Positions 24,441 through 32,612 of a stretch of 64,000 nt of DNA are shown one piece after another (within the stretch, counting starts at the first letter, position 1; each line of letters opens with the position of its first letter). A program made the position numbers and the translations under genes. Origin of the DNA: Halorubrum salipaludis (GTDB lineage: Archaea; Halobacteriota; Halobacteria; Halobacteriales; Haloferacaceae). Below the pieces are notes generated by a model, which worked only from the letters and a program-made list of their open reading frames with translations, was not told where the DNA came from and made no database searches. The stretch lies in NCBI RefSeq assembly GCF_002286985.1, contig NZ_NSKC01000002.1, forward strand, positions 372,001 through 436,000, given 5' to 3'.

Positions 24441-25586
24441 ATGGACTTCGAGCTGCCGGCGGAACACCGGATGATCCGCGACACCGTGCGGGAGTTTTGC
24501 GAGGAGGAGATCCGGCCGATCGCCCAGGAGATCGAGGACGAACACCGGTTCCCCGAGGAGGTGTTCGCCGACCTGAACGACCTCGATATGATGGGGGTGC
24601 CGGTCTCGGAGGAGTACGGCGGGCTCGGCGGCGACCAGCTCATGTACGCCGTCGTCACCGAGGAGCTGGGCCGCGTCTCCGGCGGGATCGGGCTCTCGTA
24701 CGCCGCCCACACCTCGCTGGGCGCGAAGCCGATCGAGCTGTTCGGGACGCCGGAACAGAAGGAGGAGTGGCTCCGGCCGCTCGCCGAGGGCGGCGAGCTC
24801 GGCGCCTGGGCGCTCACGGAGCCCGGCAGCGGCTCCGACGCCTCGGACATGGACACGACCGCCGAGTACGACGCCGACGCGGGCGAGTACGTGCTGAACG
24901 GGACGAAGCAGTTCATCACGAACGCGAGCGTCGCGAACTCGGTGCTGGTGAAGGCGGTCACCGACCCCGAGGCGGGCTACGACGGGATCTCCACGTTCAT
25001 CGTCTCTCCCGACGACGACGGGTTCGAGGTGACGACGGTCTGGGACAAGATGGGCCTCAACTGCTCGCCCACCTGCGAGATCGCGCTGGACGACGTGCGG
25101 ATCCCGGAGGACCGGCTGCTCGGCGAGGAGGGCGAGGGATGGACGCAGACGATGAAGACGCTCGACGGCGGGCGGATCTCCATCGCCGCGCTCTCGGTGG
25201 GGCTCGCGCAGGGCGCCTACGAGGCCGCCAAGGAGTACGCCGGCGAGCGCGAGCAGTTCGGCAAGCCGATCGCGAAGTTCGACGCGATCCGCGACAAGGT
25301 GGTCCACATGCACCGCCAGACGGAGCGCGCGCGCCTGCTCACGCACAAGGCGGCGACGACATACGACGCCGGCGAGTCGGTCACGCGGGAGTCGGCGCTG
25401 GCGAAGCTCGACGCCAGCGAGGCCGCCCGCGAGGTGGCCGAGGAGGCGGTCCAGACGCTCGGCGGCTACGGCTACACGACCGACTTCGCGCCCCAGCGGT
25501 TCTACCGCGACGCGAAGCTGATGGAGATCGGCGAGGGGACGAGCGAGATCCAACACGTCGTGTTGGGGCGCGAGCTCGGGCTGTAG
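24441..25586 (+). CDS. Acyl-CoA dehydrogenase
   Basis: A 381-residue FAD acyl-CoA dehydrogenase that introduces a trans-2 double bond into an acyl-CoA and passes electrons to ETF. Motifs: GAWALTEPGSGSD (FAD and substrate binding), TKQFITNA, and near the C terminus QTLGGYGYTTDF and EIGEGTSEIQ, the latter holding the usual catalytic glutamate of short/medium-chain enzymes. Start MDFELPAEHR at 24441; the longer in-frame extension is not ACAD-like. No beta-oxidation partners are adjacent. The preference for chain length is unknown. Confidence 0.94.
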   Translation: MDFELPAEHRMIRDTVREFCEEEIRPIAQEIEDEHRFPEEVFADLNDLDMMGVPVSEEYGGLGGDQLMYAVVTEELGRVSGGIGLSYAAHTSLGAKPIELFGTPEQKEEWLRPLAEGGELGAWALTEPGSGSDASDMDTTAEYDADAGEYVLNGTKQFITNASVANSVLVKAVTDPEAGYDGISTFIVSPDDDGFEVTTVWDKMGLNCSPTCEIALDDVRIPEDRLLGEEGEGWTQTMKTLDGGRISIAALSVGLAQGAYEAAKEYAGEREQFGKPIAKFDAIRDKVVHMHRQTERARLLTHKAATTYDAGESVTRESALAKLDASEAAREVAEEAVQTLGGYGYTTDFAPQRFYRDAKLMEIGEGTSEIQHVVLGRELGL

Positions 25587-25670
25587 GCGGACGGATATTT
25601 AGGGACGAGCCGGGTATCCCGGCGCTTGCAGATGTCTCCCGTGGCCGAATATTCGCTTCTTGATCGATAG

Positions 25671-26151
25671 CGGGAGTGGGTATAGCAAATTGGCTGTTCG
25701 GTTGTTTATAAGTTGGATCTGGGTGTTGCTGACGAGTGTTTATAAGTGAGCGACGATGCTGCGGTGAAGACCTGCAAAGCCCCACCTGCGAGGACTCGCG
25801 CGGCTCGCTGTGCGCTTCAGTCGCTCGCTTCGCTCGCTCCTTCCAGTGCTTGCGTCGCCGTGCTTCGTCCTCGCGGCAGCGAGGCGCTTCGCGCCTCTGG
25901 CAGCCGGCGGCTCCGCCGCCGGCGACTGCCCCTTTGAGTCCCACCCACACCGCAACCGCAGCCTCACGCCTCCCCAGCCTCGTCGGCCGGCGCTTATAAG
26001 CGCCGGCCGACTCCCTCGCGCGTGCTCCTCGGCCGCGAAGCGGCCTCGGAGGCACGCGCCACCGCGTCGTCATTTATAAGTGATCGTCGCCGTCGCTCAC
26101 AGTTCTTTTAAATATCCTCTCGCATCCACTACTCTGCAATACCCACTCCCG
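25671..26151 (-). mobile_element. MITE-like non-coding element, copy A (inverted)
   Basis: A 481-bp element in the convergent gap between the acyl-CoA dehydrogenase and the DICT gene. It is bounded by inverted repeats: CGGGAGTGGGTATAGCA at the left and the complement of CGGGAGTGGGTATTGCA at the right (16 of 17 match). Read on the minus strand it shows the same order of blocks as copies B and C: TATA-like boxes, the GGACTCAAAGGGGCAG-like core, then GGGGCTTTGCAGGTCTTCACC, then two further TATA-like boxes. It carries hairpins such as 25881-25897 and 25903-25923. No transposase or credible gene is present. Flanks: the 84 bp to the left and 45 bp to the right hold nothing recognisable. Target-site duplications were not evident. 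Confidence 0.7.
25982..26011. repeat. 30-bp perfect palindrome centred on CTTATAAG
   Basis: Inside copy A, 15 bases are followed by their exact complement, with GCGCTTATAAGCGC at the centre. The centre is a symmetrical TATA-like box that could serve both strands, or the whole could extrude as a cruciform or act as a hairpin in RNA. Copies B and C have CTTATAA boxes elsewhere but not this palindrome. Confidence 0.8.
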
Positions 26152-26196
26152 CCGTCGTTCACCGGCACTTCGGGGGAACGCAAATATCTCGCAGCC

Positions 26197-27294
26197 TTAC
26201 AGATTCCGCTCGATGTAGCGGTTCACCGACTGTACCCTGTCCGGGTCGAACGTCCAGAGTCCGCGCCAGGTCCGCGGTTCGATCTCGACGGCGAGCAGCC
26301 CCACGCCGCCCTCGATCCCGCGTTTGAGATCGGTTCCGGGGTCGACGTCGATCGACTGGGGTCCTTCCGGCGGACGGTACACCACGAACCAGCTGTCGGT
26401 GAAGTCCCGCGTGTCGCCGCCGTGGATCACCGCGTCGAGGTCGCGCGGGAAGTCGTCCGGGATCCCGTAGAGGTGCGTGTCGACGCCCGCCGAGGAGACG
26501 CGCTCGTACACCCGTCGTGTCCCGACCTCGTCGTCGAGCCGCGAGAGGCGCTGGAACGACGACCGGAGCGTCCCGTCGCCCGCCATCCACGCGGCCCGTT
26601 CGATGAACCGCGAGATGGTGATCAACAGGAGCTTCTGTCGGTTCGACTCGGGGTACCCGCGCAGCGAGAACGTCGTGTCGGCGAGCCCGCTGATCACCGA
26701 CGGGAGGTCGATGTCGTCGAGGGTCCGGCTCCCGGTGATGTACAGGTCAGAGTTCACGAACAGCACCGCGTTACCGAGCTCGCCGAGCGTCGATCCGGCG
26801 ACCACCTCGTCGTCTTCGACGAGGAGCGCGAGGTTCTCCAACTCGTCGGCGTCGCCGTCGAAGGGCACGTCCTCGTGGCGCCGGAGGGCGTCGACGTCGA
26901 TCACCGGCCCCGGATCGCCGGGCTCCGGCGTCTCGGATCCGGCGGGGCCGACGCCCTCCCCGTTCCGGTCGACGATCCGGTCCGTCGTGAACTCCCGGGT
27001 GGTGAGCCCGCCGCGGGAGTCGGGGCGGTTCGCGTCGCCGTTTCGGTCCCGGTCGCTTCCGGGCTGTCGGTCGCCTCCGGAATCCCGGTCGCTTCCGGGC
27101 TGTCGGTCGCCTCCGGAATCCCGGTCGCTTCCGGAGCGCCCGCTCGTCTCGACCGCTCCGTCGACCACGTTCACCGCGCCCTCGCCGAACGTGTCGACCA
27201 ACATGTTCAGCACGGGGTCCGGGTCGCTGCGATTGACGACGACGATGGACCGATCGGCGCCGTCGAATCGGTCGAGGAACTGTGCGAGCGTCAC
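26197..27294 (-). CDS. DICT-type sensory domain protein
   Basis: A 365-residue cytoplasmic protein. The N-terminal 40 residues and residues about 150-320 resemble the DICT sensory domain of haloarchaeal proteins (LENLALLVEDDEVVAGSTLG, then AVLFVNSDLYITG). Between them lies an Arg/Asp/Gly low-complexity linker with GSDRDSGGDRQP repeated, encoded by a 36-bp DNA repeat. No kinase, HTH or membrane segment is present. DICT proteins are thought to sense light or redox, but the ligand is unknown. The start is GTG at 27294. It is convergent with copy A of the dispersed element. Confidence 0.75.
   Translation of the reverse strand: MTLAQFLDRFDGADRSIVVVNRSDPDPVLNMLVDTFGEGAVNVVDGAVETSGRSGSDRDSGGDRQPGSDRDSGGDRQPGSDRDRNGDANRPDSRGGLTTREFTTDRIVDRNGEGVGPAGSETPEPGDPGPVIDVDALRRHEDVPFDGDADELENLALLVEDDEVVAGSTLGELGNAVLFVNSDLYITGSRTLDDIDLPSVISGLADTTFSLRGYPESNRQKLLLITISRFIERAAWMAGDGTLRSSFQRLSRLDDEVGTRRVYERVSSAGVDTHLYGIPDDFPRDLDAVIHGGDTRDFTDSWFVVYRPPEGPQSIDVDPGTDLKRGIEGGVGLLAVEIEPRTWRGLWTFDPDRVQSVNRYIERNL
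27047..27134 (+). repeat. 36-bp tandem repeat within the DICT gene
   Basis: Two identical 36-bp units (27047-27082, 27083-27118) and a 16-bp partial third. Being a multiple of three it extends the GSDRDSGGDRQP linker without shifting the frame. Likely variable in length between strains. Confidence 0.85.
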
Positions 27295-27397
27295 GTTCGC
27301 TGACTCGTCGCGTTCCGCAGATAAACGTTCCTTCGCGGTTATCTCGCGTGAAAAACGGAGAGCGACGACACAGAGGCGGCCGTCGAGTCGTGCGGTT

Positions 27398-28948
27398 TTA
27401 CGCGCCGACCGCGTCCTCGAGCAGCTGGAGCGGGTGCTCGACCTCGTAGCCGGTGCCGTGTTCCATCTGCATCGCGCAGGTCGGGCACTCGGTCATCCCC
27501 ACGTCGCCCTCGGCGTCCTCCATGTGCTCGAACATCTCGGCGCCGATCTCCATCGACTTCTCGTACTTCTCCTCCTTCCAGCCGTAGGTGCCGGAGATCC
27601 CCGAACAGGAGTCGCCGACGTCCTCTAACTCGACGCCGTCGACATCGCGGAATGTCTCGACGGCCTGCCGGTCGAGTCCCTGATTGCGGGCGTGACACGG
27701 GGCGTGGTAGGCGAACGACTGCTCGTCGGCCAGCTCGGTCCCGGCGAGCTCCGCCTCTAAGTCCTCGTTGATCCGGAGGTACTCCAGCGCCTCGTAGGTG
27801 TGCTCGGAGACGTCCTCGATCCCGTGGATGTCGAACAGCTCGGGGTATTCCTGGCGCAGCGACAGCGAACAGGAGGTACAGGAGGCGATCACGTCCGCCC
27901 CCTCGCCGATCGCTTCGACGAGGTTCTCGACGTTCGTCTCCGCGTGCCGGCGCGCGTCCTTCAGCATGCCGTTCGCGAACATCGGCGTCCCGGAGCACTT
28001 CTGGGGCGGGACCATCACCTCGTAGCCGAAGTGCTCGTACACCCGGACCATCGCCTTGCCGACCTCGGGCGTGTTGTAGTTGGAGTAGCAGCCGTGGAAG
28101 TACGCGACGCGCTTGTCGGGGTTCTCCACCTGCGCGCCGCCGCGGGCCTTCCACCACTCGCGGAACGTCTGGGTGGCGAAGTCGGGGAACTCGCGGTCGC
28201 CCGCGATCCCGAGCAGCTTCTCGCCGACCTTCATCGCGCCCGGGATCTTCGTCGCGGCGTTCGCCAGCCGCGGCACCTTGCTCGCGATGGAGGCGAAGAA
28301 GCGGTAGTTCGAGAGGATCCGGTTGCGGATGTACTCCCGCGAGAGCTTCTCCATCTGCGACTCGACGAACTGCCCGCGCGCCTCGTTGTGCATCTGCGAG
28401 AGCGGCACCGAGGAGGGGCAGGCGTCGTCACAGCGCATGCAGTTCGAACAGGAGGTGATCGACTCGTCGATATCGTGGTCGTCCTTGCGCTTGAGCCGCC
28501 ACTGCTCCGGCCCCTGGAACTTCGGCCCCGGGAACTCGTCGTCGACCTCGGCGACCGGACAGGAGGTGTCACAGCTCGTGCACTTGTAACAGGAGTCGGC
28601 GCCCTCCCGGAGGTCCAAGTCGCCGCCCGGGAACACGTCGACCGGGTCGTACGCGTCCGGGTCGAGGTCTGCCGAGTCGCTCCCGCCGGCCGCGCTCTCG
28701 ACGCCCCCGTCGGTGGCCGGGCGCTCCGACGGAGTCCCTTCAGGCACCTCCCCGTCGTCCGGGACGAAGATCGACGGCTGCTCGTCGCGCCCCGCCTCGG
28801 GGACGCCGGGGGCTGGCGACGACGGAGCCGCGCCGGTCGTCGAACCGTCCGCGTCCTCCCGCTTTTCGTCCGGTCCGTCGACGCCCTCCCGCTTTTCGTC
28901 CGGTCCGTTCGCCTCCTCCGTCTCTCCGTCGTCCGTGTGTCGTGTCAT
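27398..28948 (-). CDS. glpC: Anaerobic-type glycerol-3-phosphate dehydrogenase, subunit C
   Basis: A 516-residue Fe-S protein that connects the GlpAB dehydrogenase to the membrane quinone pool. Two ferredoxin-type clusters are at Cys120/123/126/130 and Cys167/170/173/177, followed by two CCG domains (FHGCYSNYNT with CSGTPMF, and APCHARNQG) that bind further clusters or heterodisulfide-type centres. The first 115 residues are an acidic, disordered extension in which GPDEKRE is repeated; most GlpC proteins lack this. Start MTRHTDDGE overlaps the glpB stop by 4 bp (ATGA). Confidence 0.93.
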   Translation of the reverse strand: MTRHTDDGETEEANGPDEKREGVDGPDEKREDADGSTTGAAPSSPAPGVPEAGRDEQPSIFVPDDGEVPEGTPSERPATDGGVESAAGGSDSADLDPDAYDPVDVFPGGDLDLREGADSCYKCTSCDTSCPVAEVDDEFPGPKFQGPEQWRLKRKDDHDIDESITSCSNCMRCDDACPSSVPLSQMHNEARGQFVESQMEKLSREYIRNRILSNYRFFASIASKVPRLANAATKIPGAMKVGEKLLGIAGDREFPDFATQTFREWWKARGGAQVENPDKRVAYFHGCYSNYNTPEVGKAMVRVYEHFGYEVMVPPQKCSGTPMFANGMLKDARRHAETNVENLVEAIGEGADVIASCTSCSLSLRQEYPELFDIHGIEDVSEHTYEALEYLRINEDLEAELAGTELADEQSFAYHAPCHARNQGLDRQAVETFRDVDGVELEDVGDSCSGISGTYGWKEEKYEKSMEIGAEMFEHMEDAEGDVGMTECPTCAMQMEHGTGYEVEHPLQLLEDAVGA

Positions 28949-30324
28949 TGGGTTGCCTCCGTCGCCGCTTCTCGTCCGGCCACGATCCCCGTCGCGAGCG
29001 ACACCCCGCTCGCGGACTTCTCTCGCGCCGCGTCCGCGCCGCCGACGACCCCGCCGGCTGCGAAGACGTTGTCGTACTCCGGTTCGCCCTCCGCGTTCAG
29101 CGCGCGGCCGTCCCCGCCGATCCGGACGCCGAACCGCGCGTACGGCTGGTCGCCGAACGCGTCGTCGACGAACCACTCGTAGCGGTCCGCCGGCTGCGGG
29201 ACGTGCAGGTCGAAGACGGGCTCCCGGACGCCCTCGCGGTCCGAGTCGAGCCCCTTCCCGACGAGCCCGCCGGTCGCGAGCACGAACGCGTCGGCGCCGT
29301 AGGGCGTCTCTCTCCCTTTTTTATCGACCGCGACCGCCTCGACCCGGCCGTCCGCTGCGGTCTCGACCCCGACGACCGGGTTGCCGGTCTCGAACCGGAC
29401 GCCCGCGTCGTCGAGCGCGTCGTACAGCCGGTCCTCCAGCCTGAGCCCCGGGAGGCTCGGCGGGCCCATCGGGATCTCGAAGACGTCGGCGCCGAGCCGG
29501 TCGGCGAGCTCGGCGCGGACCTCGTCGCCCTCCTGATCGCCGAGGAACGCCGGGAAGCCGACGCGCTCCACGCGCTCCACGCCGCCCGCCTCGTCGACGG
29601 CGTCGTGGAGGTGCGGCGCGACCGCCTTCGCCAGCGCCTCGCGGGCGGGGACCCCGTCGATCGCCTCGTCGTGGTCGAGCGCCTTCGCGAGCCGGGTGAC
29701 CTTCGCGTCCGCCCGGAACGCCTCGGCGAACTCGACCTCCGCGCCGGCGACGTCGAAGGGGACGCCCGCGGCCTCCAGCCGGCCGGCGAAGGCGCGCGCG
29801 TCGTACTCGGTGAGCGACCGGAACCCGACGATCAGCGCCGGGCGGTCGTCGCTCGCGAGCCCCGCCTCGGCGGCCGCGGGGTAGCGCGCGGTCGGCTTCA
29901 CGCTCCCCCCGAACGTCGGGAGGAGGGCGTTGCGGTCGGTGTGGCCCCCGCGGTACGCGTCGCCCGCGAGGTCGTCGAACAGGGCCAGCCCCTCGCGGAG
30001 CGCGTCGGCGCCGAGGATCCGGTAGGGATGCGACTCGGGAAGCCCGTCGATCGCCTCGAAGGGGTCGGCGAGCGGTCCCTCCGGGTCGGGCCACTCGTCG
30101 CGGTCGAGCTCGCGGCCCGCCGTGGGCGGCCCGTCGCGAAGCGGCGTCGCGGGCTCCGTCGCGGGCACGTAGCCGAGCGCGTCGATCAGCCCGGAGGCCT
30201 GCCGGAGCGTGCTCGCCTTGTGGGAGACGAGCCGCACGTCGGCGCCCTCGCGGGCCGCCGCGACCGCCGAGGTGACCGCCGCCAGCCCGCCGCCGACGAC
30301 GAGCACGTCGCTGTCGATCGCCAT
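28945..30324 (-). CDS. glpB: Anaerobic-type glycerol-3-phosphate dehydrogenase, subunit B
   Basis: A 459-residue flavoprotein subunit with an N-terminal dinucleotide loop VLVVGGGLAAVTSA and the GlpB segments HKASTLRQASGLIDALGY and FVLATGGLVGKGL. It binds FMN and works with GlpA. The stop overlaps the glpC start, and its ATG shares one base with the glpA stop (TGATG), so glpABC is one tightly coupled operon. Length and order match other haloarchaeal glpABC sets. Confidence 0.93.
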   Translation of the reverse strand: MAIDSDVLVVGGGLAAVTSAVAAAREGADVRLVSHKASTLRQASGLIDALGYVPATEPATPLRDGPPTAGRELDRDEWPDPEGPLADPFEAIDGLPESHPYRILGADALREGLALFDDLAGDAYRGGHTDRNALLPTFGGSVKPTARYPAAAEAGLASDDRPALIVGFRSLTEYDARAFAGRLEAAGVPFDVAGAEVEFAEAFRADAKVTRLAKALDHDEAIDGVPAREALAKAVAPHLHDAVDEAGGVERVERVGFPAFLGDQEGDEVRAELADRLGADVFEIPMGPPSLPGLRLEDRLYDALDDAGVRFETGNPVVGVETAADGRVEAVAVDKKGRETPYGADAFVLATGGLVGKGLDSDREGVREPVFDLHVPQPADRYEWFVDDAFGDQPYARFGVRIGGDGRALNAEGEPEYDNVFAAGGVVGGADAAREKSASGVSLATGIVAGREAATEATQ

Positions 30325-32165
30325 CAGGCCCCTCCGTCCGCGGCCGCGTCGTCAGCTTCGCGGTCACCGTCGATGGCCGCGTCGTCAGCTGCGCGGCCAC
30401 CGTCGATGGCCGCGTCGTCAGCTGCGCAGCCACCGTCGGTCGCAGCGGTTCCGGCATCGCTGTCCCCGGCAGCGTCGGAGCCGGCCGACCCGGCTTCCGA
30501 GCCGGCGTCGAAGGCGCCGAAGTCGACCTCGGCGTCGAGGGTCGCCGGGTCGCCGTCGCGGTTCATCGTCGTCGCGTGCAGCAGGTGGTTCAACATCGCC
30601 TGCGAGAGCTGCCGGCCCCACAGGGCGTGGCGCTGGCCCTTCCAGCGCTCCTGATACAGCTCGTCTTCCGCGTCGCGGACGACCGGCTCCGGGTACTCCC
30701 GCGCCAGCTCCGCGGCGATCCGGTGCGAGCAGAAGCCGCCCTGGCAGTTCCCCATCGAGGCGCGGGTGCGCAGCCGGACCGCGTTGAGGTCGCTGCCGGC
30801 CTCGCCGATCGCGTCCTGAATCTCCGCGCGGGTGACGCCCTCGCACTCGCAGACCACGGGGTTCGGGTCCCACTCGTCGAGCACGTCGTCGGCCCGCGAG
30901 CCGAGGCGTTGGCCCGAGCGCCGCGCGACGGGCGACCGGAGCCCGAACTCGTTCATCAGCTCGTCCATGCGTGCGGGGTTTTCGGAGCCGGGGAGCGGCG
31001 CCTCCGCGGTGTCGCAGGTCGCCTCGTGGTCGAGCGCCTCGCAGACGTGGTCGGAGATGGACTCCGCCATCATGCGGTAGGTGGTGAGCTTCCCGCCGAC
31101 GATGGTCGTCATCCCGGGCAGGTCGTCGCGCTCGCCGTGGTCCAAGAGGAAGTAGTCGCGCGTAATGTCCGTCGGGTCCTCGGTGCCGGTTCCGGGCGGC
31201 TCGTAGAGGGGGCGGACGCCCCAGAAGGAGCGCAGCGTCCGCGCGTCCTTCAGGGCGGGGACGAGCTCCGAGAGCGTCTCGATCATCAGGTCGACCTCCC
31301 AGTCCTCCTCGGGGTAGTCCTCGGGGTCGTCGACCTCCTCGTCGGTGGTGCCGAGGATGCAGGCGGTCTCGTGGGGCACGATGATGTCGGCGTCGCCCTT
31401 CGGCCGACAGCGGTTGATCACGGTGTCGACCTGCCGCGTGTTCATCACGGTCATCACGCCCTTCGAGGGGCGCACCTCCACGTCGACGCCGGCCATCTCG
31501 CCGACGTTGCCCGCCCACGCCCCGGTGGCGTTGACGACGTGGCGCGCGCGGATCTCCTCGGTCGTGCCGGGCTCGCGGTGGACCCGCTTGCCGGGGCCGG
31601 TCTCGTGTTCGACCTCGACGCCGACGACCGCGCCGTCCTCGACGAGCACGTCGGTCACCGGGGCGTGCGTCTCGATCCGGGCGCCGTGCTCGCGGGCGTC
31701 GGCCGCGTTGGCGACGCAGAGCCGGAAGGGGTCGACCGCGCCGTCCGGCAGCGCGATCGCTTTCTCCACATCGCGCGCGAGGTACGGCTCGCGGCGGCGG
31801 GCCTCCTCGCCGTCGATCACCTCGACCGGGATGTCGCACGCGCGGCACCCCTCCAGCTTCTCCTGGAAGTACTCCTCGGAGTCCTCGGGCCGCTTGACGA
31901 ACAGCCCGCCGGTCTCCTCGACGCAGTGGCCCGCGATGTCGCGCAACACCATGTTCTCCTCGATGCACTCGCGCGCGCTCTTCCGGTCGGAGACCGCGTA
32001 CCGTCCCCCGCTGTGTAAGAGCCCGTGCATCCGCCCCGTCGTCCCGTGCGTCAGGTTCCCCTTCTCGACGAGCACCGCGTCGAGCCCCCGCCGCGCGAGG
32101 TCCCTGACGACGCCGCACCCCGTCGACCCCCCGCCGACGACGACGACGTCCACCTGTTGGTCCAT
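30324..32165 (-). CDS. glpA: Anaerobic-type glycerol-3-phosphate dehydrogenase, subunit A
   Basis: A 613-residue FAD catalytic subunit oxidising sn-glycerol-3-phosphate to dihydroxyacetone phosphate. The FAD loop is [21 protein letters not shown] abbreviated at its start, residues about 5-25; a BFD-like [2Fe-2S] domain near residues 410-470 holds CECEG and NCQGGFC. The last 60 residues are an Ala/Asp-rich low-complexity tail with three 11-residue repeats ([11 protein letters not shown] type), encoded by 33-bp DNA repeats; the enzyme does not need such a tail. Start MDQQVDVVV at 32165; the longer frame crosses the promoter. Confidence 0.94.
   Translation of the reverse strand: MDQQVDVVVVGGGSTGCGVVRDLARRGLDAVLVEKGNLTHGTTGRMHGLLHSGGRYAVSDRKSARECIEENMVLRDIAGHCVEETGGLFVKRPEDSEEYFQEKLEGCRACDIPVEVIDGEEARRREPYLARDVEKAIALPDGAVDPFRLCVANAADAREHGARIETHAPVTDVLVEDGAVVGVEVEHETGPGKRVHREPGTTEEIRARHVVNATGAWAGNVGEMAGVDVEVRPSKGVMTVMNTRQVDTVINRCRPKGDADIIVPHETACILGTTDEEVDDPEDYPEEDWEVDLMIETLSELVPALKDARTLRSFWGVRPLYEPPGTGTEDPTDITRDYFLLDHGERDDLPGMTTIVGGKLTTYRMMAESISDHVCEALDHEATCDTAEAPLPGSENPARMDELMNEFGLRSPVARRSGQRLGSRADDVLDEWDPNPVVCECEGVTRAEIQDAIGEAGSDLNAVRLRTRASMGNCQGGFCSHRIAAELAREYPEPVVRDAEDELYQERWKGQRHALWGRQLSQAMLNHLLHATTMNRDGDPATLDAEVDFGAFDAGSEAGSAGSDAAGDSDAGTAATDGGCAADDAAIDGGRAADDAAIDGDREADDAAADGGA
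30342..30440 (+). repeat. 33-bp repeat, three copies, in the 3' end of glpA
   Basis: Units at 30342-30374, 30375-30407 and 30408-30440 differ at only a few bases. Each encodes 11 residues of the acidic GlpA tail. A further partial copy in opposite orientation lies in the glpK leader at 32512-32556. Confidence 0.85.
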
Positions 32166-32608
32166 GTCGGTCCGGTCGGACTCCGCCCACTTTACTTTAC
32201 CTCCTACTGAGGGCCACCCATAACAATCAGAGACGTTCAAGTAGTACAATCGTTGTCGGCGCCGATTTATTTATATACTAGATTTTTCATTCGCCCGCTA
32301 ATCCGGATTTTAACAGTTAGATTATTATGGTAGTACATTATGTTCATGACTGGCGTGGTAGCTTCCGTGAAGATATGTCGCGGCGGCGGCGACACCGGCT
32401 CACCGGTCGAGACGCGGACGGTGGCTCGACCGGCGGGAGAGCCGACGGGGCGACGCGAATGCCGGTCCGGGGGACGAACCGGTCTCCCGGCCGTCGGTCG
32501 CCGCGCGGGCAACGGTGGCCGCGAAGCTGACGACGCGGCCGCCGATGGTGGCCGCGCGCCCGGCGTCGACGCCGCGAGCGGACCAGCGCCACAGGAGGGA
32601 TCCAACAC
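32166..32608. promoter_or_regulatory. glpA-glpK divergent control region and glpK leader
   Basis: A 443-bp gap. 32220-32350 is a striking A+T-rich island in otherwise GC-rich DNA. TTATTTATATA at 32268-32278 gives a TATA box for glpA on the minus strand. GTAGTACA occurs at 32241-32248 and again at 32330-32337, a candidate operator pair. The GC-rich part from 32360 onward is the glpK leader, with AGGAGGGA at 32593-32600 as a strong ribosome binding site. Confidence 0.5.
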
Positions 32609-32612
32609 ATGA
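32340..32612 (+). CDS. Possible leader ORF overlapping the glpK start
   Basis: An open frame of 90 codons whose TGA overlaps the glpK ATG (ATGA). Its C-terminal third reads [17 protein letters not shown], nearly the same as the repeat tail of GlpA. Composition of the first 60 residues is arginine/glycine-rich and not convincing as protein. It could be a decayed copy of the GlpA tail, a translated leader that couples to glpK, or chance. No homologue is recognised. Confidence 0.25.
   Translation: MFMTGVVASVKICRGGGDTGSPVETRTVARPAGEPTGRRECRSGGRTGLPAVGRRAGNGGREADDAAADGGRAPGVDAASGPAPQEGSNT
32512..32556 (-). repeat. Inverted partial copy of the GlpA tail repeat
   Basis: The plus strand here matches the minus (coding) strand of the glpA 33-bp repeat: 28 of 29 bases agree at 32512-32540, with weaker agreement to 32556. 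It is in opposite orientation to 30342-30440, so the glpA gene and its promoter lie between inverted repeats about 2.1 kb apart. Confidence 0.7.

Noticed and set aside
25736-26079. Several open frames of 60-90 codons inside copy A, and similar ones in copies B and C
   Set aside because: The frames are not conserved between the three copies although the DNA blocks are, and hairpins interrupt them.
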